This document shows positions 60,743-64,000 of a stretch of DNA of 64,000 nucleotides, in pieces. The position numbers and the translations under genes are program-made. This DNA is from Aquimarina sp. Aq78 (GTDB taxonomy: Bacteria; Bacteroidota; Bacteroidia; Flavobacteriales; Flavobacteriaceae): positions 372,001 to 436,000 of the forward strand of contig NZ_OMKA01000026.1 in NCBI RefSeq assembly GCF_900299525.1, written 5' to 3'. The notes under the pieces were generated by a model, which had not been told where the DNA came from, did not search any database, and saw nothing but the letters and a program-made list of their open reading frames with translations. Within the stretch, counting starts at the first letter, position 1. The number at the start of each line of letters is the position of its first letter.

Positions 60743-63700
60743 TTAATGTTTTTTTATTATCAATTGGGTTGCAATGTCGTCAAACGCAATTTCTGTACCA
60801 TTTATTACATCTGATGCAAATTCAATTGTCTCGGTTAAGGTTTCATTTTTAATATAATTCTCATTAGTGGCGATAGCTTCTTGAATAGCTTCATTTTCCT
60901 GAAAAACAATTTTTATCTTATCAGTCACCTCAAGACCACTATCTTTACGAATGTTTTGAATACGATTTACAAGTTCTCTGGCGATTCCTTCTTTTTTAAG
61001 CTCAGAACTTATCGTTACATCCAATGCTACAGTCAAAGTTCCAGAATTTGCTACTAACCAACCTTCAATATCCTGAGAGCTTATCTCTACATCATCGGTA
61101 CCTAATGTAATAATTTTATCATTAATTTCTACATCAAAATGCCCTGTTTGTTCAAGAATTTTAATGGTTTCTTGACCGAATGATTGTATCTTATTGGAAA
61201 TCAGCTTCATATCTTTGCCAAAGCGAGGGCCTAATGTTTTGAAATTAGGTTTAATTTGCTTTACCAGGATACCTGATGCATCATCTATAAGCTCTATTTC
61301 TTTAACATTAACTTCACTTTTTATAAGATCTGCAATGTCATTGATTTCATTCTTTTCGGCTTCGTTTAGCACAGGAATCATAATGCGCTGTAATGGCTGT
61401 CGAACTTTGATTTTTTCTTTTTGACGAAGAGAAAGTACCAAAGAAGATATAGTCTGCGCTTTCTGCATCTTGTGTTCTAAAGGTGTGTCTACAAAATCCT
61501 GATTATACTCAGGGAAATGTGCTAAATGAACACTTTCAAAACCTTCTTTTTGTGTTCCTGTTACCAAATCTTTATATAATCGATCCATAAAAAATGGTGC
61601 TACCGGTGCTCCTAATTTAGCAATCGTTAACATACAAGTATATAATGTTTGATAGGCAGAAACTTTATCTTTTTGATAATCGCCTTTCCAGTATCTTCTT
61701 CTGCTTAGACGCACAAACCAGTTACTTAGGTTTTCCTGAACAAAATCAGAGATTGCTCTGGTTGCCTTGGTAGGCTCATAATCATTATAATAGGTATCTA
61801 CATTTTTGATCAGGGTATGTAACTCACTTAGAACCCAACGATCAATCTCAGGTCGTTCTGCTAATGGGATGTCGGCTTCAGTATATGTGAAATTATCGAT
61901 ATTGGCATATAAAGTAAAGAATGAATATGTGTTGTATAGTGTGCCAAAAAATTTACGGCGAACCTCTGCAATTCCTTCAGAATCAAATTTCAAGTTATCC
62001 CAAGGATTGGCATTACTAATCATATACCATCGGGTAGCATCTGGTCCAAAAGTTTTTAAAGTCTCGAAAGGATCAGCTGCATTACCAAGTCTTTTAGACA
62101 TTTTTTGCCCATTTTTATCTAATACAAGACCATTAGATACTACATTTTTATAGGCAACATCATCAAAGATCATGGTTCCTATAGCATGTAGTGTATAGAA
62201 CCATCCACGAGTTTGATCTACTCCCTCGGCTATAAAATCGGCTTTTCTTTCTCCTGCTTCTACCTTTTCTTTATTCTCAAAAGGATAATGCCATTGCGCA
62301 TATGGCATTGAGCCAGAGTCAAACCATACATCGATAAGATCGCTTTCGCGTTTCATAGGTTTTCCTGAAGGAGATATCAAGGTAATTTGATCTACTACAT
62401 TTTTATGAAGATCAATTTTATCATAGTTCTCTTCGCTCATATCGCCAACTGCAAAGTCTGCAAATATATCTGCTTCGAGTACTCCTGCCTTAACCGCTTT
62501 ACTCATTTCGGTTTTTAATTCTTCAACAGAGCCGATAATAAGTTCTTCTTTACCATCTTCTGTTCTCCAGATTGGTAATGGAACACCCCAGAATCGAGAT
62601 CGAGATAGATTCCAATCATTAGCATTAGCCAGCCAGTTACCAAAACGACCCTCACCAGTTGCTTTAGGTTTCCAATTGATACCCAGATTAAGCTCATGCA
62701 TACGATCTTTAAAATCGGTTACTTTTATAAACCAGGAGTCTAAAGGATAATATAAAACAGGTTTATCGGTACGCCAGCAATTTGGGTAACTGTGTACATA
62801 TTTCTCGACCTTAAAAGCTTTATTTTCTATTTTTAGTTTAATGGCTATTTCTACATCAACAGATTTCTCTGGAGCTTCACCATCATCGTAATATTCATTT
62901 TTAACATATTTACCACCCAAATCACCCATTTGCGAGATAAATCGTCCTTGTAAATCTACAGTGGGTACAAGGTTATCATTTTCATCCATTACTAATAATG
63001 CAGGTACCTCGGGCTTTGCTTGCTTGGCTACTAATGCATCATCTGCACCAAAAGTTGGCGAAGTATGTACTATCCCGGTTCCATCTTCGGTAGTTACAAA
63101 ATCACCTGCAATGATTCTAAATGCATTCTCTGGATTATGATATGGTTGCACATAATCTATAAGTTGCTCATAACGAATATCGACGAGATCTGCTCCTTTA
63201 CATTCCTTTAAGATGAAATAAGGAATCTTTTTGTCTCCTTCTTTAAAAGTAGTTAGCTCTTCTTTAGTTTCTACCTGCACAAATTTGCCGGCAAATTGCT
63301 TTCCTACCAAATTTTTTGCAAGAACAACATGAATCGGCTCAAAAGTATATTGATTAAATGTTTTTACAACTACATAATCAATTTTAAGACCTACTGTTAA
63401 TGCTGTATTCGAAGGAAGAGTCCAAGGAGTTGTCGTCCAGGCGAGAAAATAAATAGCTTCTTCTATCTCCTGCAAAAACGAAGGCAACGTTTCTTTTTTA
63501 GCTTTAAATTGAGCTACAACTGTTGTGTCGGTAACATCCTGATACGTACCTGGTTGATTAAGTTCGTGTGAACTTAGTCCTGTACCTGCTTTAGGAGAGT
63601 ACGGCTGTATAGTATATCCTTTATATAATAATCCTTTTTTATAAATCTGAGAAAGCAACCACCATACACTTTCCATATACTTAGACTTATAGGTAATATA

Positions 63701-64000
63701 TGGATCGTCCATATCTACCCAATATCCTATTTTTTGTGTAAGATCATTCCAGATATCTGTATAACGCATCACAGCTTTTTTACAAGCTTCATTATACTCT
63801 TCTACAGTGATTTTTTTACCAATATCTTCTTTGGTAATTCCTAATTCTTTTTCTACACCAAGTTCTATCGGAAGTCCGTGTGTATCCCACCCAGCTTTAC
63901 GTTGTACCTGATATCCTTTTTGTGTCTTATAGCGACAAAAAATATCTTTAATTGCACGAGCCATTACATGATGAATTCCCGGTAATCCATTTGCTGAAGG
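60743..64000 (-). CDS. ileS: Isoleucyl-tRNA synthetase, lacking N-terminus (runs off window)
   Basis: About 1086 residues are visible and the frame stays open at base 64000. The last bases encode PSANGLPGIHHVMARAIKDIF, including the class-I HIGH-type motif (GIHH), so the true start lies beyond the window. GQKMSKRLGN is the KMSKS loop. WFDSGSMPYAQWHYPF and LAWTTTPWTLPSNTAL (editing region) are also present. No C-terminal zinc finger of the E. coli type. It leads into the DksA-like gene with 5-bp spacing. Confidence 0.97.
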   Translation of the reverse strand, partial: PSANGLPGIHHVMARAIKDIFCRYKTQKGYQVQRKAGWDTHGLPIELGVEKELGITKEDIGKKITVEEYNEACKKAVMRYTDIWNDLTQKIGYWVDMDDPYITYKSKYMESVWWLLSQIYKKGLLYKGYTIQPYSPKAGTGLSSHELNQPGTYQDVTDTTVVAQFKAKKETLPSFLQEIEEAIYFLAWTTTPWTLPSNTALTVGLKIDYVVVKTFNQYTFEPIHVVLAKNLVGKQFAGKFVQVETKEELTTFKEGDKKIPYFILKECKGADLVDIRYEQLIDYVQPYHNPENAFRIIAGDFVTTEDGTGIVHTSPTFGADDALVAKQAKPEVPALLVMDENDNLVPTVDLQGRFISQMGDLGGKYVKNEYYDDGEAPEKSVDVEIAIKLKIENKAFKVEKYVHSYPNCWRTDKPVLYYPLDSWFIKVTDFKDRMHELNLGINWKPKATGEGRFGNWLANANDWNLSRSRFWGVPLPIWRTEDGKEELIIGSVEELKTEMSKAVKAGVLEADIFADFAVGDMSEENYDKIDLHKNVVDQITLISPSGKPMKRESDLIDVWFDSGSMPYAQWHYPFENKEKVEAGERKADFIAEGVDQTRGWFYTLHAIGTMIFDDVAYKNVVSNGLVLDKNGQKMSKRLGNAADPFETLKTFGPDATRWYMISNANPWDNLKFDSEGIAEVRRKFFGTLYNTYSFFTLYANIDNFTYTEADIPLAERPEIDRWVLSELHTLIKNVDTYYNDYEPTKATRAISDFVQENLSNWFVRLSRRRYWKGDYQKDKVSAYQTLYTCMLTIAKLGAPVAPFFMDRLYKDLVTGTQKEGFESVHLAHFPEYNQDFVDTPLEHKMQKAQTISSLVLSLRQKEKIKVRQPLQRIMIPVLNEAEKNEINDIADLIKSEVNVKEIELIDDASGILVKQIKPNFKTLGPRFGKDMKLISNKIQSFGQETIKILEQTGHFDVEINDKIITLGTDDVEISSQDIEGWLVANSGTLTVALDVTISSELKKEGIARELVNRIQNIRKDSGLEVTDKIKIVFQENEAIQEAIATNENYIKNETLTETIEFASDVINGTEIAFDDIATQLIIKKH

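Noticed and set aside
1..64000. CRISPR array, prophage, IS element, integrase, T6SS or toxin-antitoxin pair
   Set aside because: No repeat-spacer pattern, transposase, integrase, phage structural gene or toxin pair was seen on reading all open frames.

Overview
The window looks like a chromosomal segment of a marine member of the Flavobacteriaceae (Bacteroidota), in the Aquimarina/Tenacibaculum direction. The DNA is AT-rich. Promoter-like sites fit the Bacteroidota -7 element TAnnTTTG rather than sigma-70 boxes, and start codons lack Shine-Dalgarno sequences. The gene set is also typical: a TonB-dependent receptor with a carboxypeptidase-regulatory-like N-terminus, many SPII lipoproteins, an AraC regulator fused to TPRs, and the homogentisate and kynurenine entry enzymes. 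Genus is inference. I see no prophage, integrase, transposase, CRISPR array, rRNA or origin.

Layout. 1-4.5 kb: the recJ 3' end, a small Cys-rich protein, then minus-strand genes for a dehalogenase-like lipoprotein, a Gre-like factor, MtgA and a FAD oxidoreductase. 4.6-9.8 kb: a fatty-acid and ribosome block (pdxA, YceD-like gene, rpmF, terminator, fabH, accB, accC, terminator). 9.8-11.6 kb: ribE, then an accessory interval with tiny minus-strand ORFs, tandem palindromic operator candidates and an unknown 112-aa gene. 11.6-17.2 kb: an eight-gene minus-strand cluster (CGNR regulator, RidA-like protein lacking the catalytic Arg, 47-aa Cys peptide, FAA-fold hydratase, two PhzF paralogues, a canonical RidA, M29 aminopeptidase). 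Opposite it lie an ABM-like gene, a DMT exporter and a MOSC protein. This is the best candidate for an undescribed pathway. 19.3-24.3 kb: a TPR-AraC regulator divergent from a large M6-like lipoprotein protease. 24.3-33.2 kb: a CAT-anticodon tRNA, mce, rbfA, a LolC/E-like permease, dusB, lepA, a second HExxH lipoprotein, a HAD hydrolase, a YjbQ protein and a 4-TM protein. dusB is bracketed by two copies of a bipartite GC-rich repeat.

33.3-43.1 kb: a diheme peroxidase, a TonB receptor, and the tight operon DUF3108-kynA-M23 peptidase-pgi. A candidate ~110-nt small RNA gene lies at 43.2-43.3 kb. 43.6-47.3 kb: tyrosine degradation (hmgA, hppD, fahA). 47.4-51.5 kb: a patatin-barrel protein and uvrC. 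51.7-55.0 kb: a RimB-like protease, RimK and an aspartoacylase-like enzyme, then MTHFS and a lone receiver protein. 55.0-64.0 kb: lspA, then an envelope-stress-type block (ECF sigma, anti-sigma with HEAT repeats, two DUF4097 proteins, S41 protease), a DksA-like protein and ileS, which runs off the right edge.

Functionally the window mixes housekeeping genes with catabolism (tyrosine, tryptophan, and the uncharacterised RidA/PhzF route) and envelope functions. All functions are read from motifs and neighbourhood; no database was searched.
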